A stretch of DNA of 64,000 nt from Rhodopseudomonas palustris (lineage in GTDB: Bacteria > Pseudomonadota > Alphaproteobacteria > Rhizobiales > Xanthobacteraceae), in assembly GCF_003226555.1 (NCBI RefSeq), contig NZ_QKQS01000023.1, positions 1,121,263 through 1,185,262 on the forward strand. The letters are read 5' to 3'. Positions within the stretch are counted from its first letter, which is position 1, and every line of letters begins with the position of its first letter. Positions 23,894-31,947 of the stretch are shown here, piece by piece. Below the pieces are notes generated by a model. That model was not told the DNA's origin. It did no database searches and saw only the letters and a list, made by a program, of their open reading frames with translations. The position numbers and the translations under genes are program-made.

Positions 23894-24559
23894 TCAGGCT
23901 TCGCCAGTCAGGAACGGATTCGTCAGGCGCTCTTGGCCGAAGCTGGAGCCGGGGCCGTGTCCGCAGATGAAGCCGATATCGTCGCCGAGCGGTAGCAACT
24001 TCTGGGTGATGGACTGGATCAGGGCGGCATGGCTGCCGCCGGGCAGGTCGGTGCGACCGACCGAACCGGCAAACAGCACGTCTCCGACAAGCGCGAACCG
24101 CATCGCCTCGCTGAAGAACACCACGCTGCCGGGCGAATGGCCCGGACAGTGCAGGATCTGGAAGCTGAGTTCGCCGATCCCAACGGTGTCGCCGTCCTCG
24201 AGCCAGCGATCCGGCGTGACGTCGCGCACGCCGGCGATGCCGAAGCTGCGGCCGGAATTGACGACATTGTCGAGCAGAAACTGATCGTCACGATGCGGGC
24301 CGATGATGTCGACCTTGAGGGCGTCGCGCAGATCGGCCGCGCCCCCGACATGGTCGATGTGACCGTGGGTCAGCCAGATCGCCTCGACGGCGACGTTGGT
24401 CTTCTCGATCGCGGCCAGGATTTCCGGCACGTCGCCACCCGGGTCGACCACCACCGCCTTGCGGGTGGAATCGCACCAGAGCAACGTGCAGTTCTGCTGG
24501 AACGGCGTAACGGGAATGATCGCGGCGCCGGCCTTGGCCTTGGTCTGAGTCTCGGTCAT
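23894..24559 (-). CDS. Metallo-beta-lactamase-fold hydrolase (glyoxalase II-like)
   Basis: A 221-residue hydrolase of the YcbL/glyoxalase II-like branch. The metal motif THGHIDH is at about residues 64-70 (His65, His67, Asp69, His70), with the later ligands in LHCPGHSPGSVVFF (His about 140), LVGDVLFAGSVGRTD (the bridging Asp) and ICGHGPGS (last His). Members cleave S-D-lactoylglutathione or related thioesters; the small size without the C-terminal helical domain of true GloB leaves the substrate open. It stands alone, with a hairpin (24581-24610) just upstream of its start. Confidence 0.87.
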   Translation of the reverse strand: MTETQTKAKAGAAIIPVTPFQQNCTLLWCDSTRKAVVVDPGGDVPEILAAIEKTNVAVEAIWLTHGHIDHVGGAADLRDALKVDIIGPHRDDQFLLDNVVNSGRSFGIAGVRDVTPDRWLEDGDTVGIGELSFQILHCPGHSPGSVVFFSEAMRFALVGDVLFAGSVGRTDLPGGSHAALIQSITQKLLPLGDDIGFICGHGPGSSFGQERLTNPFLTGEA

Positions 24560-24580
24560 AGCCGGACAATGCCGCGTCCA

Positions 24581-24610
24581 GGAGGGTGAGTCAAAGATCC
24601 CTCACCCTCC
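24581..24610. terminator. Perfect 10-bp hairpin between VWA and hydrolase genes
   Basis: GGAGGGTGAG (24581-24590) pairs with CTCACCCTCC (24601-24610) around a 10-base loop. Both flanking genes run leftward, so this could end the VWA transcript or sit in the 5' leader of the hydrolase, 21 bp before its start. No T run follows. Confidence 0.4.
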
Positions 24611-24647
24611 GTGCCGCGCCTGCAGCGCGCAGAGCCGGGGTGTTGCG

Positions 24648-25766
24648 TTACTTCTTCAACTGCGCCTTCAGGGTCGCCTCGACCTCGCGATCGAACGACG
24701 ACGCCGGCTTCGGCTGTTTGTCGCGTTGCGCCAGCAGATAGGCGTCGCGTTGCTTCACCAGCGCCGCGAGCTTGTCGTTCAGCGCTTTGCGGGCCGTCAT
24801 CTGGGCGTCGAGCTTGGCGGCGCGCTGCTCGGCTGGCAGGGCTCTCAGGTCGGGCGGCAGATCCGCATCTTTGACTTGGTCGAGTTTCTGTCGGCCTGCC
24901 AGGACGTCGCTGACCAGATCGCCGCCGCCGGTGACGGCTTCGGACGAACTGCGGGCGCGCTTGTTGATGTAGCTGGCCATGTCGGAGGCCGCGGCTGGCG
25001 CTGCCGCGGCGACTTTGGCGAGTTGGCTGGTCTTTTCCTCGGTCCGGCGCTGCAGTGGCGCTGGGCCGTAAGGAATGACGGTGTCGTTGATCTGCTTCTG
25101 CAGGATGATGATGTCGTCGTCGTAAGGCGTCTCGATCACCACGATCTGCCCGCCGTCCTGCGGAATCGGAATGTAGCGTCCGCGTCCGCCGTCGGCGATC
25201 TCGTGCCACACCCGCGCGGTGTCGCGGGCGCCGCCAGCCTGCACCGCATTGACGGTGATGTCCTTCTGACGGGCGACCGCCAGAGTTTCGGGATATTTGG
25301 TGTCCTGCGTGTAATCCATGTGCGGCGGCGCATCGCCGACCAGGAACACGATCCGGCGGCTGTCGCTGCCCTGACGCCATTGCAGCTTGTTGATTGCCGT
25401 ATCCAGCGCCTCGTTGACGCTCTCCGGCCAGTCGCCGCCGCCGCGCGCCTGCAGTTGCAGCAGCTGGCCGTAGAGATCCTGAATATCGGTGGTGAGATCG
25501 ATGCGGCGGACCACGTAGTCGTCGCCGATGTCCCGATAGGCCACGAGGCCCATCCGGATCTCGGCGTCGGGGTTGTCGTCGAGGATCGCGGTGGCGATCG
25601 ACCAGATCTTGCGCTTGGCGGCCTCGATCAACCCGCTCATCGAGCCGGTGGTGTCGAGCACGAAGGCGACTTCCACCGCCGGGCGCGCTTGCGCGGCTGT
25701 CGTAAATGAGAGGGGGAGCGCCAGCGCTGCGACAGCCAGCGCGCTCTTGAAGGTGATGCGTTTCAT
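24648..25766 (-). CDS. Exported von Willebrand factor A domain protein
   Basis: A 372-residue protein with a signal peptide (residues 1-28, ending AAQA) followed at once by a VWA domain (about 31-215). The metal-ion-dependent adhesion site is complete: DTTGSMS (residues 38-44), the conserved Thr/Asp near DLTTDIQD, and the FLVGDAPPHMD Asp (about 144-154). The C-terminal third is Ala/Lys/Gln-rich and helical (SAEQR- and QRDKQPK-like runs), possibly coiled-coil. Such proteins bind partners in the periplasm; none is evident here. Start ATG 25766 is preceded by GGAG and gives the signal peptide directly. Confidence 0.8.
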   Translation of the reverse strand: MKRITFKSALAVAALALPLSFTTAAQARPAVEVAFVLDTTGSMSGLIEAAKRKIWSIATAILDDNPDAEIRMGLVAYRDIGDDYVVRRIDLTTDIQDLYGQLLQLQARGGGDWPESVNEALDTAINKLQWRQGSDSRRIVFLVGDAPPHMDYTQDTKYPETLAVARQKDITVNAVQAGGARDTARVWHEIADGGRGRYIPIPQDGGQIVVIETPYDDDIIILQKQINDTVIPYGPAPLQRRTEEKTSQLAKVAAAAPAAASDMASYINKRARSSSEAVTGGGDLVSDVLAGRQKLDQVKDADLPPDLRALPAEQRAAKLDAQMTARKALNDKLAALVKQRDAYLLAQRDKQPKPASSFDREVEATLKAQLKK

Positions 25767-25880
25767 CGTGGTGGTCTCCGGCGCCCCCGCCAAGCCCGTT
25801 CTCAGGTTGCTGCTGCGGCCGAATCCGGAACCGCGGGACCGGTTGGGCACCCGCTCCGAGTTCGGCTAGACTTGGACGCG

Positions 25881-26360
25881 ATGGAATCGAAGGCCGTTCA
25901 AATGATTCTGCCGCGAGATTTGCGGCAATCGGAGACTGCGCTGAACGTCGCGCGCGGGACGCAGCGGCTGCTGCGCTCGCTCGGCTTCGCCTGTGTCAGC
26001 GAGTTGCCGCTGCCGTCCGGGCGCCGCGCCGATCTGGTCGCGCTCAACGAGCGCGGCGACATCTGGATCGTCGAGATCAAGTCGTCGGTCGAGGATCTGC
26101 GGGCGGATCACAAATGGCCCGAGTACCGCGCGCATTGCGACCGGCTGTTTTTCGCCTTCACCCAGGATCTGCCGTGCGAGATCTTTCCGGCCGACACCGG
26201 GCTGATCGTCGCCGACGGCTACGGCGCCCATCTGCATTGCGAGGCGCCGGAGCACAAGCTGCCGGCCGCGACCCGCAAGGCGATGATGCTGCGCTTCGCG
26301 CTCGCCGCCGCTCAGCGTCTCGGCCGCCTCAGCGACCCGCAGGGATTTGCGGAGGGGTAG
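25881..26360 (+). CDS. mmcB: MmcB family DNA repair protein
   Basis: A 159-residue protein of the MmcB family (PD-(D/E)XK nuclease-like fold). In Caulobacter MmcB takes part in damage-induced mutagenesis and repair. The nuclease-like core is visible: RRADLVAL (conserved Asp) and WIVEIKSS (E-x-K) at about residues 47-65, then SVEDLRADHKWPEYRAHCDR in part and FFAFTQDLP. Start is uncertain: ATG 25881 has no clear ribosome site, an in-frame ATG at 25902 has AAGG before it, and TTG 25872 is also in frame. It is divergent from the VWA gene. Confidence 0.82.
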   Translation: MESKAVQMILPRDLRQSETALNVARGTQRLLRSLGFACVSELPLPSGRRADLVALNERGDIWIVEIKSSVEDLRADHKWPEYRAHCDRLFFAFTQDLPCEIFPADTGLIVADGYGAHLHCEAPEHKLPAATRKAMMLRFALAAAQRLGRLSDPQGFAEG

Positions 26361-26369
26361 TTACCCTCC

Positions 26370-26411
26370 GTCATTCCGGGCGCGCGAACGTCGTTCGCGC
26401 CCCGGAATGAC
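26370..26411. repeat. Dispersed palindromic repeat, family C (short form)
   Basis: A 42-bp near-perfect palindrome beginning GTCATTCCGGG and ending CCCCGGAATGAC with inner arms GCGCGAACG and CGTTCGCGC. It lies between the convergent mmcB and regR genes, where it could serve as a bidirectional terminator. A longer relative is at 62471-62572. Confidence 0.8.
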
Positions 26412-26439
26412 TGCGCTGATTAAGCGGAAGGGAGCGTGC

Positions 26440-26994
26440 TTACCGCGGCGCGCGCTTGGCGAGGATGCGCTGCAGGGTGCGGCGATGCATGTTGAGGCGC
26501 CGCGCGGTCTCCGAGACATTGCGATTGCACATCTCGTAGATGCGCTGGATGTGTTCCCAACGGACGCGGTCCGCCGACATCGGATTCGGCGGCGGTTCGG
26601 ATTTCTCGGTGTCGGTCGAGAGCAGGGCCGCGACGACGTCGTCGGCATCGGCCGGCTTCGACAGATAGTCCACCGCCCCCATCTTCACCGCCGTGACCGC
26701 GGTGGCGATGTTGCCGTAGCCGGTGAGCACGATGGCGCGGCAATCGGGCCGCTCGCGCTTCAGCGCCGACACCACGTCGAGGCCATTGCCGTCGCCGAGC
26801 CGGAGGTCGACCACGGCGAAAGCCGGCGCCGACTTGCCGATCTGGGCGAGGCCGCTGGAGACGCTGTCACACGCCGTCACGGCGAAGCCGCGTGTTTCCA
26901 TCGCCCGCGCCAGCCGGTCGAGAAACGGCTTGTCGTCCTCCACGATCAGCAGCGAGCGATCGGTGTGGTCGTTCAGTTCGGGAATGGCGTTCAC
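26440..26994 (-). CDS. regR: Redox response regulator RegR/RegA (ActR)
   Basis: A 184-residue response regulator. The receiver domain (about residues 13-125) has the acidic pocket VEDD (18-21), the phosphorylation site Asp63 in VVDLRLGDG, and Lys in YLSKPAD (about 108-114). A Pro-rich linker (SEPPPNPMS) follows, then a Fis-type helix-turn-helix at the very end (NVSETARRLNMHRRTLQRIL), the highly conserved DNA-binding element of the RegA/PrrA/ActR/RegR group. Homologues control photosynthesis, nitrogen fixation, carbon fixation and respiration in response to redox state. It lies 93 bp downstream of the sensor kinase gene, in the same direction. Confidence 0.93.
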   Translation of the reverse strand: MNAIPELNDHTDRSLLIVEDDKPFLDRLARAMETRGFAVTACDSVSSGLAQIGKSAPAFAVVDLRLGDGNGLDVVSALKRERPDCRAIVLTGYGNIATAVTAVKMGAVDYLSKPADADDVVAALLSTDTEKSEPPPNPMSADRVRWEHIQRIYEMCNRNVSETARRLNMHRRTLQRILAKRAPR

Positions 26995-27087
26995 GGGTGT
27001 GGGCTCCTGGTCGAGTGCAACAAAATATGGGGGTGCGATAGCGTGCTGCCAAGGGCAGGAGCCTGCGACCGGAGCGCGCGGGTGAGA

Positions 27088-28410
27088 TCAAGCCATTGTT
27101 TCTTCTGTCTTTTCGGTGGTCTCGAAGCGATCCCGGGGCCAGCTCAGTTGAACGATGGCGCCGTGGTCGGGGAAGGTCTTGTTGCGGAATTCAACCTTGG
27201 CGCCGGTTCTCTCCAGCAGGGTGCGGGCGATGAACACGCCGAGGCCGAGACCCGAACGCTCGCGATTGGGATCGTCGGAGCTGCGGCGGCGCGACAGATA
27301 AGGCTCGCCGATGCGGCGCAGCACGTCGGGCTTGATGCCGGGCCCGTCGTCGGAAATCACGATCTGCACGATGTCGGCATTCCACCCGGCATTAACCTCG
27401 ACGGCCGTGCGGGCGAAGTCGACCGCGTTCTCCAGAATGTTGCCGATGCCGTAAAGGATCGCCGGATTGCGCATCACCACAGGCTCGGGTTCGCCCGATT
27501 GCGCCAGCCGGATCTTGATCGCGATGCCGAAGTCGCGGTGCGGGGCCACCGCCTCTTCGATCAGCGTCGACAGCGGCATGCGGTCGAACGGCGCCCCGGC
27601 GGATGACAGCTGCGCGATCTTGCCGAGGATTTCGCGGCAGCGCTTTGCCTGCTCGCGTAGCGTCCGCAGGTCGGAGGCCATCTCCGGCGGAGCGCTCTTC
27701 TCCAATTCACGCGAAATCAGGAAGATGGTCGACAACGGCGTGCCGAGCTCGTGGGCGGCGGCGGCGGCGAGGCCGTCGAGCTGGGTCAGATGCTGTTCGC
27801 GCTCCAGCACCAATTCGGCGGCCGACAGGGCGTCGGCGAGCTTGCGCGCCTCCTCGGTGACCTGGAAGGTGTAGAGGCTGGTCACCCCGATCGCGAGCAG
27901 GATCGAGAGCCAGACGCCGACCAGATAGATCTGCGGTAACGCCACCGGTTCGTCGCCGGCCCAAGGCAGCGGCAGATGACTGTAGGCGAGGAAGGCTGCG
28001 CAGGCGGCGGCGAAAATGCCGAGCGAAATCGTCATCCGGGTCGGCAGCGCGGTGGCGCTGATCAGGACCGGCCCGAGAAACAGGAACGCGAACGGATTCT
28101 GCAGGCCGCCGGTGAAGTACAACAGCCCCGCGAGCTCCGAGATGTTGAGAGCAAGCAACAGCGCCGCGTAGATCGGTTCCATCCGCTGCATCGGGTTGAA
28201 GGCGATCTGCAGCGCAAGATTGACCAGCCCGGACAGCGCGATGATCACGATGCACGGCATCACCGCGAAGTCGAATTCCAGCCCTTCCGAGACCACGAAG
28301 ATCGCCGCGAGCTGGCCGAGCGCCGCCAGCCATCGCAGCCGCAGGATGGTGTCGAGGCGGACGTGACGGCGGGGATGGCGGAAGTCGGCTGAGATCAGGT
28401 CATCGGACAT
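27088..28410 (-). CDS. regS: Redox sensor histidine kinase RegS/RegB (ActS)
   Basis: A 440-residue sensor kinase with six membrane segments (about residues 25-185). The quinone-sensing heptapeptide GGLQNPF is at 101-107. The phospho-accepting His220 lies in AAAAHELGTPLS, and the redox-active Cys258 (QAKRCREIL) is present in the dimerisation region, matching the R. capsulatus RegB cysteine. The ATPase domain follows with N-box ILENAVDFA, G1 ISDDGPGIK and G2 GLGLGVFIA. It phosphorylates RegR when the quinone pool is reduced. Every residue known to matter for redox sensing is intact, so this system should be functional. The divergent gene is an ABC transporter. Confidence 0.94.
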   Translation of the reverse strand: MSDDLISADFRHPRRHVRLDTILRLRWLAALGQLAAIFVVSEGLEFDFAVMPCIVIIALSGLVNLALQIAFNPMQRMEPIYAALLLALNISELAGLLYFTGGLQNPFAFLFLGPVLISATALPTRMTISLGIFAAACAAFLAYSHLPLPWAGDEPVALPQIYLVGVWLSILLAIGVTSLYTFQVTEEARKLADALSAAELVLEREQHLTQLDGLAAAAAHELGTPLSTIFLISRELEKSAPPEMASDLRTLREQAKRCREILGKIAQLSSAGAPFDRMPLSTLIEEAVAPHRDFGIAIKIRLAQSGEPEPVVMRNPAILYGIGNILENAVDFARTAVEVNAGWNADIVQIVISDDGPGIKPDVLRRIGEPYLSRRRSSDDPNRERSGLGLGVFIARTLLERTGAKVEFRNKTFPDHGAIVQLSWPRDRFETTEKTEETMA

Positions 28411-28519
28411 GCGCCGGACAGTAGCGTCGGCCGATGGGGATCACAATTGAGGCCGCCGCGGCCGATTGCCCAGCCGGCGGCTTGCGCTCGGGCGTTGCAA
28501 TCGTCAAACAGGCGGCGTC

Positions 28520-29314
28520 ATGGCAATCGACAGTCCCAGCCAGCCGGGAGCGCCGGCGTTGCAAACGGTCTCGGCCGCCGCGATCGACGTCACGCATCTG
28601 TCCAAGGTCTACAAGACCACCCGCGCGGTCGATGACATCTCCTTCGCTGTTCCACGCGGCGGCGTCACCGGGCTGCTCGGCGGCAATGGCGCCGGCAAAA
28701 CCACCACGATCGCGATGATCATGGGGCTGGTGCTGCCGACCGCGGGCCGGATCAGGGTACTCGGCTGTGAGATGCCGGCGCAGCGTGCCGACGTGCTCGG
28801 CCGGATCAATTTCGAAAGCCCCTATGTCGACATGCCGTCGCGGCTGACGGTCCGGCAGAACCTCACGGTGTTCGGCAAGCTTTATGCGGTGCCGGATCTG
28901 GCAGGCCGGATCGCCGAGCTGGCGGCGGATCTCGACCTGACGGAGTTTCTCGACCGTGCGTCCGGCAAGCTGTCGGCCGGGCAGAAGACCCGCGTGGCGC
29001 TGGCGAAAGCGTTGATCAACCGGCCCGAACTGCTGCTGCTCGACGAGCCGACCGCTTCGCTCGATCCCGATACCGCCGACTGGATCAGGTCGCATCTGGA
29101 GAACTATCGCAAGCACCGCGGCGCCAGCATCCTGCTCGCTTCGCACAACATGCTCGAGGTCGAGCGGATGTGCGACCGGGTCGTCATCATGAAGCGCGGC
29201 CGGATCGAGGACGACGATACGCCGTCGGCGATCATGGCGCGCTACAACCGCGCGACGCTGGAAGACGTATTTCTCGACGTCGCCCGCGGCCGGGTACGGA
29301 ATGCTGAATCATGA
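28520..29314 (+). CDS. ABC transporter ATP-binding protein
   Basis: A 264-residue ATPase subunit. Walker A is GGNGAGKTTT (about residues 53-62), the signature is LSAGQKTRVALAKAL (LSAGQ form, about 154-168), Walker B is LLLLDEPTASLD (about 173-184) and the switch His is in ASHNMLEVE. An unusual variant INFESPY replaces the common Q-loop glutamine region (IGYxPQ-type). The first 20 residues are a flexible extension. The stop overlaps the permease start by 4 bp. Together with the permease it forms an ABC-2-type exporter; the substrate is unknown, though this subfamily includes multidrug, polysaccharide and Nod-factor exporters. Confidence 0.9.
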   Translation: MAIDSPSQPGAPALQTVSAAAIDVTHLSKVYKTTRAVDDISFAVPRGGVTGLLGGNGAGKTTTIAMIMGLVLPTAGRIRVLGCEMPAQRADVLGRINFESPYVDMPSRLTVRQNLTVFGKLYAVPDLAGRIAELAADLDLTEFLDRASGKLSAGQKTRVALAKALINRPELLLLDEPTASLDPDTADWIRSHLENYRKHRGASILLASHNMLEVERMCDRVVIMKRGRIEDDDTPSAIMARYNRATLEDVFLDVARGRVRNAES

Positions 29315-30141
29315 GGAGTTTGATCGCCAGCCTCGAGCTTGGTCACGGCATCGCCTGGCACCGGATCAGCGCGATGGTGATGCGCTATTGGTACTTGCTG
29401 CTCTCGTCCTGGCCGCGGCTGTTCGAGCTGGTGTACTGGCCGGTGCTGCAGGTGATTACTTGGGGCTTCCTGCAGAGCTACGTGGCGCAGAACGCCGGCT
29501 TCTTCGCCCGTGCCGGCGGCACGCTGATCGGCGCGGTAATCCTGTGGGACATTCTGTTTCGCGGCCAGCTCGGATTTTCGATCTCGTTTCTGGAGGAGAT
29601 GTGGGCCCGCAATCTCGGCAACCTGATGATGAGTCCGCTGAAGCCGATCGAGTTTCTGATCGCGCTGATGATCATGAGCCTGGTTCGGCTCACGATTGGC
29701 GTCGTGCCGATGGTGCTGCTGGCGATGGTCTTGTTCGACTTCAATCTGTTCGGGTTCGGCCTGCCGCTCGGCGCGTTCTTCTGTAACCTGATTTTCACCT
29801 CGTGGGCGCTCGGCATCTTCGTCTCCGGCCTGGTGCTGCGCCACGGTCTCGGTGCCGAGAGCATCGTGTGGAGCCTGATGTTCGGCGTGATGCCGCTCGC
29901 CTGCGTCTACTATCCGGTTTCCGTGCTGCCGCATTGGCTGCAAGTCGTGGCCTGGCTGCTGCCGCCGACCTACGTGTTCGAAGGCATGCGCGCGCTGCTG
30001 ATCGAGCACCAGTTCCGAGGCGATCTGATGCTGTGGGCGCTCGCGATCAACGTGGTGCTGTTCGCAGCGGCGTTCGTCAGCTTCCTGGCGATGCTTAACA
30101 GCGCAAGGCGCCACGGCTCGCTGATTCAGAGCGGCGAATAG
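29311..30141 (+). CDS. ABC-2 type transporter permease
   Basis: A 276-residue inner-membrane permease with about six membrane segments (near residues 35-55, 65-85, 125-150, 155-180, 185-205 and 245-265). The ABC-2 signature region is LACVYYPVSVLPHWLQVVAW (about 195-214), ending in PPTYVFEGMRALL. It is translationally coupled to the ATPase gene upstream (ATGA overlap). With no periplasmic binding protein present, the direction is probably export. Substrate unknown. Confidence 0.88.
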   Translation: MRSLIASLELGHGIAWHRISAMVMRYWYLLLSSWPRLFELVYWPVLQVITWGFLQSYVAQNAGFFARAGGTLIGAVILWDILFRGQLGFSISFLEEMWARNLGNLMMSPLKPIEFLIALMIMSLVRLTIGVVPMVLLAMVLFDFNLFGFGLPLGAFFCNLIFTSWALGIFVSGLVLRHGLGAESIVWSLMFGVMPLACVYYPVSVLPHWLQVVAWLLPPTYVFEGMRALLIEHQFRGDLMLWALAINVVLFAAAFVSFLAMLNSARRHGSLIQSGE

Positions 30142-30245
30142 GGTGTTTCCGGACGTGCCTGTGGGTCGCCCGTGCTTACTTTTTACGCGGCAAAGCGCAT
30201 ATTTCGATCTTGTGATTGACGCGCCACTACCCAGCCGCCACTATA

Positions 30246-30255
30246 TTGCACTGCA
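30246..30255 (+). promoter_or_regulatory. TGCA-C-TGCA palindrome before phaZ, candidate PhaR site
   Basis: TTGCACTGCA at 30246-30255 contains the palindrome TGCA-C-TGCA, 23 bp before the depolymerase start. PhaR-type repressors of PHA genes in alphaproteobacteria bind TGC/GCA-rich sites as I recall; a comparable ATTGC-N6-GCAAT palindrome precedes the other depolymerase-family gene (19211-19226). Confidence 0.3.
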
Positions 30256-30278
30256 CAGGGTACGAGGGACACAGCACG

Positions 30279-31607
30279 ATGCCAGTCGTCATTGGTGAAT
30301 TTGGTCGCCCGCCGGAGATGCCTGCGGAAGTCAGTCCGGCGCTGACCACGCCGATGTACTGGTTCTACGAGATGGCGCACGCCTCGCTCAATCCGGCGCG
30401 GGCGATGTCGGACGCGACCAAGCTCGCGTTGAAAAATCCGCTGAACCCGTGGAGTCACACCGAATTCGGCAAGTCGATTGCCGCCGCCTGCGAAGTGTTC
30501 GAGCGCACCACAAGGCGCTACGGCAAGCCGGAATGGGGCCTCGACACCACCGAAGTGAACGGCATGCGGGTCCCGGTCGAGATCCACAATGTCTGGGAAA
30601 AGCCGTTCTGCCGGCTGCTGTATTTCGAACGCAAGCTGGAGCGTCCGCTGCGCCATCCGCAGCCCCGGCTGCTGATCGTGGCGCCGATGTCCGGGCATTA
30701 TGCGACCCTGCTGCGCGGGACCGTCGAAGCGTTCCTGCCGACCCATGAGGTCTATATCACCGATTGGTCCGACGCCCGGATGGTGCCCGTCGCTGCCGGC
30801 CGGTTCGATCTCGACGACTATGTCGATTACGTCATCGAGATGCTGCAGACGCTGGGCGGCAACGTCCATGTCATGGCGGTGTGTCAGCCGTCGGTGCCGG
30901 TGCTGACCGCAGTGTCGGTGATGGAGGCCAACGGCGATCCGTTCGTGCCGTTGTCGATGACGCTGATGGGCGGCCCGATCGACACCCGCCGCAGCCCGAC
31001 CGCGGTCAACAATCTCGCCGCCGAGAAGGGGATCGACTGGTTCCGCAACCACGTCATCACCAAGGTGCCGTTCCCGCATCCTGGTTTCATGCGCGACGTC
31101 TATCCCGGGTTTCTGCAGCTGAACGGCTTCATCAGCATGAACCTCGATCGCCACGTCGACGCCCACAAGAACCTATTCAACCATCTGGTTCAGGGCGACG
31201 GCGATCTCGCCGACAAGCATCGCGAGTTCTACGACGAGTATCTGGCGGTGATGGACCTGACCGCGGAGTTCTACCTGCAGACCGTCGACCTGGTGTTCGT
31301 CAAGCATGCGCTGCCGAAGGGCGAGATGACTCACCGCGGCAAGCTGGTCGAGCCGTCGAAGATCACCCGCGTCGCGCTGATGACGGTGGAGGGCGAGAAC
31401 GACGACATCTCCGGTCTCGGCCAGACCGAGGCGACGCATGATCTGTGCACGTCGATCCCGGACAATCGTCGCGTTCACTACGTGCAGAAGGGCGTCGGCC
31501 ATTACGGCGTGTTCAACGGCTCGCGTTTCCGCTCGGAGATCGTGCCGCGGATCTGTGATTTCCACGCGTCGTCGGCGACTGACGTGCCGGCGCGTGCGGC
31601 GGAGTGA
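30279..31607 (+). CDS. phaZ: Intracellular polyhydroxyalkanoate depolymerase
   Basis: A 442-residue intracellular PHA depolymerase that mobilises storage granules to hydroxybutyrate. The family uses cysteine instead of serine as nucleophile: Cys202 lies in MAVCQPSVPVL, the lipase-box equivalent. Other family blocks are YEMAHASLNPARA (about 30-42), LIVAPMSGHYATLLRGTVE in part (132-150), YITDWSDARMVP (159-170) and the C-terminal GVGHYGVFNGSRFR with the catalytic His. Granule-bound in the cytoplasm. GAGGGA lies 9 bases before the ATG. Monocistronic; see the candidate regulator site at 30246. Confidence 0.93.
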   Translation: MPVVIGEFGRPPEMPAEVSPALTTPMYWFYEMAHASLNPARAMSDATKLALKNPLNPWSHTEFGKSIAAACEVFERTTRRYGKPEWGLDTTEVNGMRVPVEIHNVWEKPFCRLLYFERKLERPLRHPQPRLLIVAPMSGHYATLLRGTVEAFLPTHEVYITDWSDARMVPVAAGRFDLDDYVDYVIEMLQTLGGNVHVMAVCQPSVPVLTAVSVMEANGDPFVPLSMTLMGGPIDTRRSPTAVNNLAAEKGIDWFRNHVITKVPFPHPGFMRDVYPGFLQLNGFISMNLDRHVDAHKNLFNHLVQGDGDLADKHREFYDEYLAVMDLTAEFYLQTVDLVFVKHALPKGEMTHRGKLVEPSKITRVALMTVEGENDDISGLGQTEATHDLCTSIPDNRRVHYVQKGVGHYGVFNGSRFRSEIVPRICDFHASSATDVPARAAE

Positions 31608-31947
31608 TTAGTCCACGTCGTCGATCAGTGTCTGCTGTGGATGATGCGTGGGGTGGCGATGAGTTTGTGCTGAGGAATCAAGCGCAAGTCGATTTGTTGC
31701 CGGTTCGCGCAGGTTGGGGGAATCTGGATTCACGGGTTCGGCAAGTAGTGAGGGGTGAGTCACCTCTCAGCCTATCAATTTGAATCGAAATTCGCCGAAA
31801 TTTCGAGTTCCGAGCCCCATTACTTAGGGGTGCAACATCCCCTTTGCCCTGTATATTGGGCAAATGATTTGTTTTTGCGCCGAGAGCTTCCAATGGAGGC
31901 GGTTATGGCAGATTCCAGGAGACCTTCTGTTTCCTGGACCTGCAGAC
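31608..31947. other. Intergenic region with three adjacent dyads
   Basis: About 340 bp without a convincing gene. GAGGGGTGA-G-TCACCTCTC (31750-31768) is a nearly perfect palindrome. AGGGG-N8-CCCCT (31826-31843) and TTTGCCC-N8-GGGCAAA (31843-31864) are two hairpins sharing a boundary, about 85 bp before the metallopeptidase start. The local sequence is AT-richer than its surroundings. An attenuator, small RNA or operator cluster is possible; I cannot choose among them. Confidence 0.4.
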
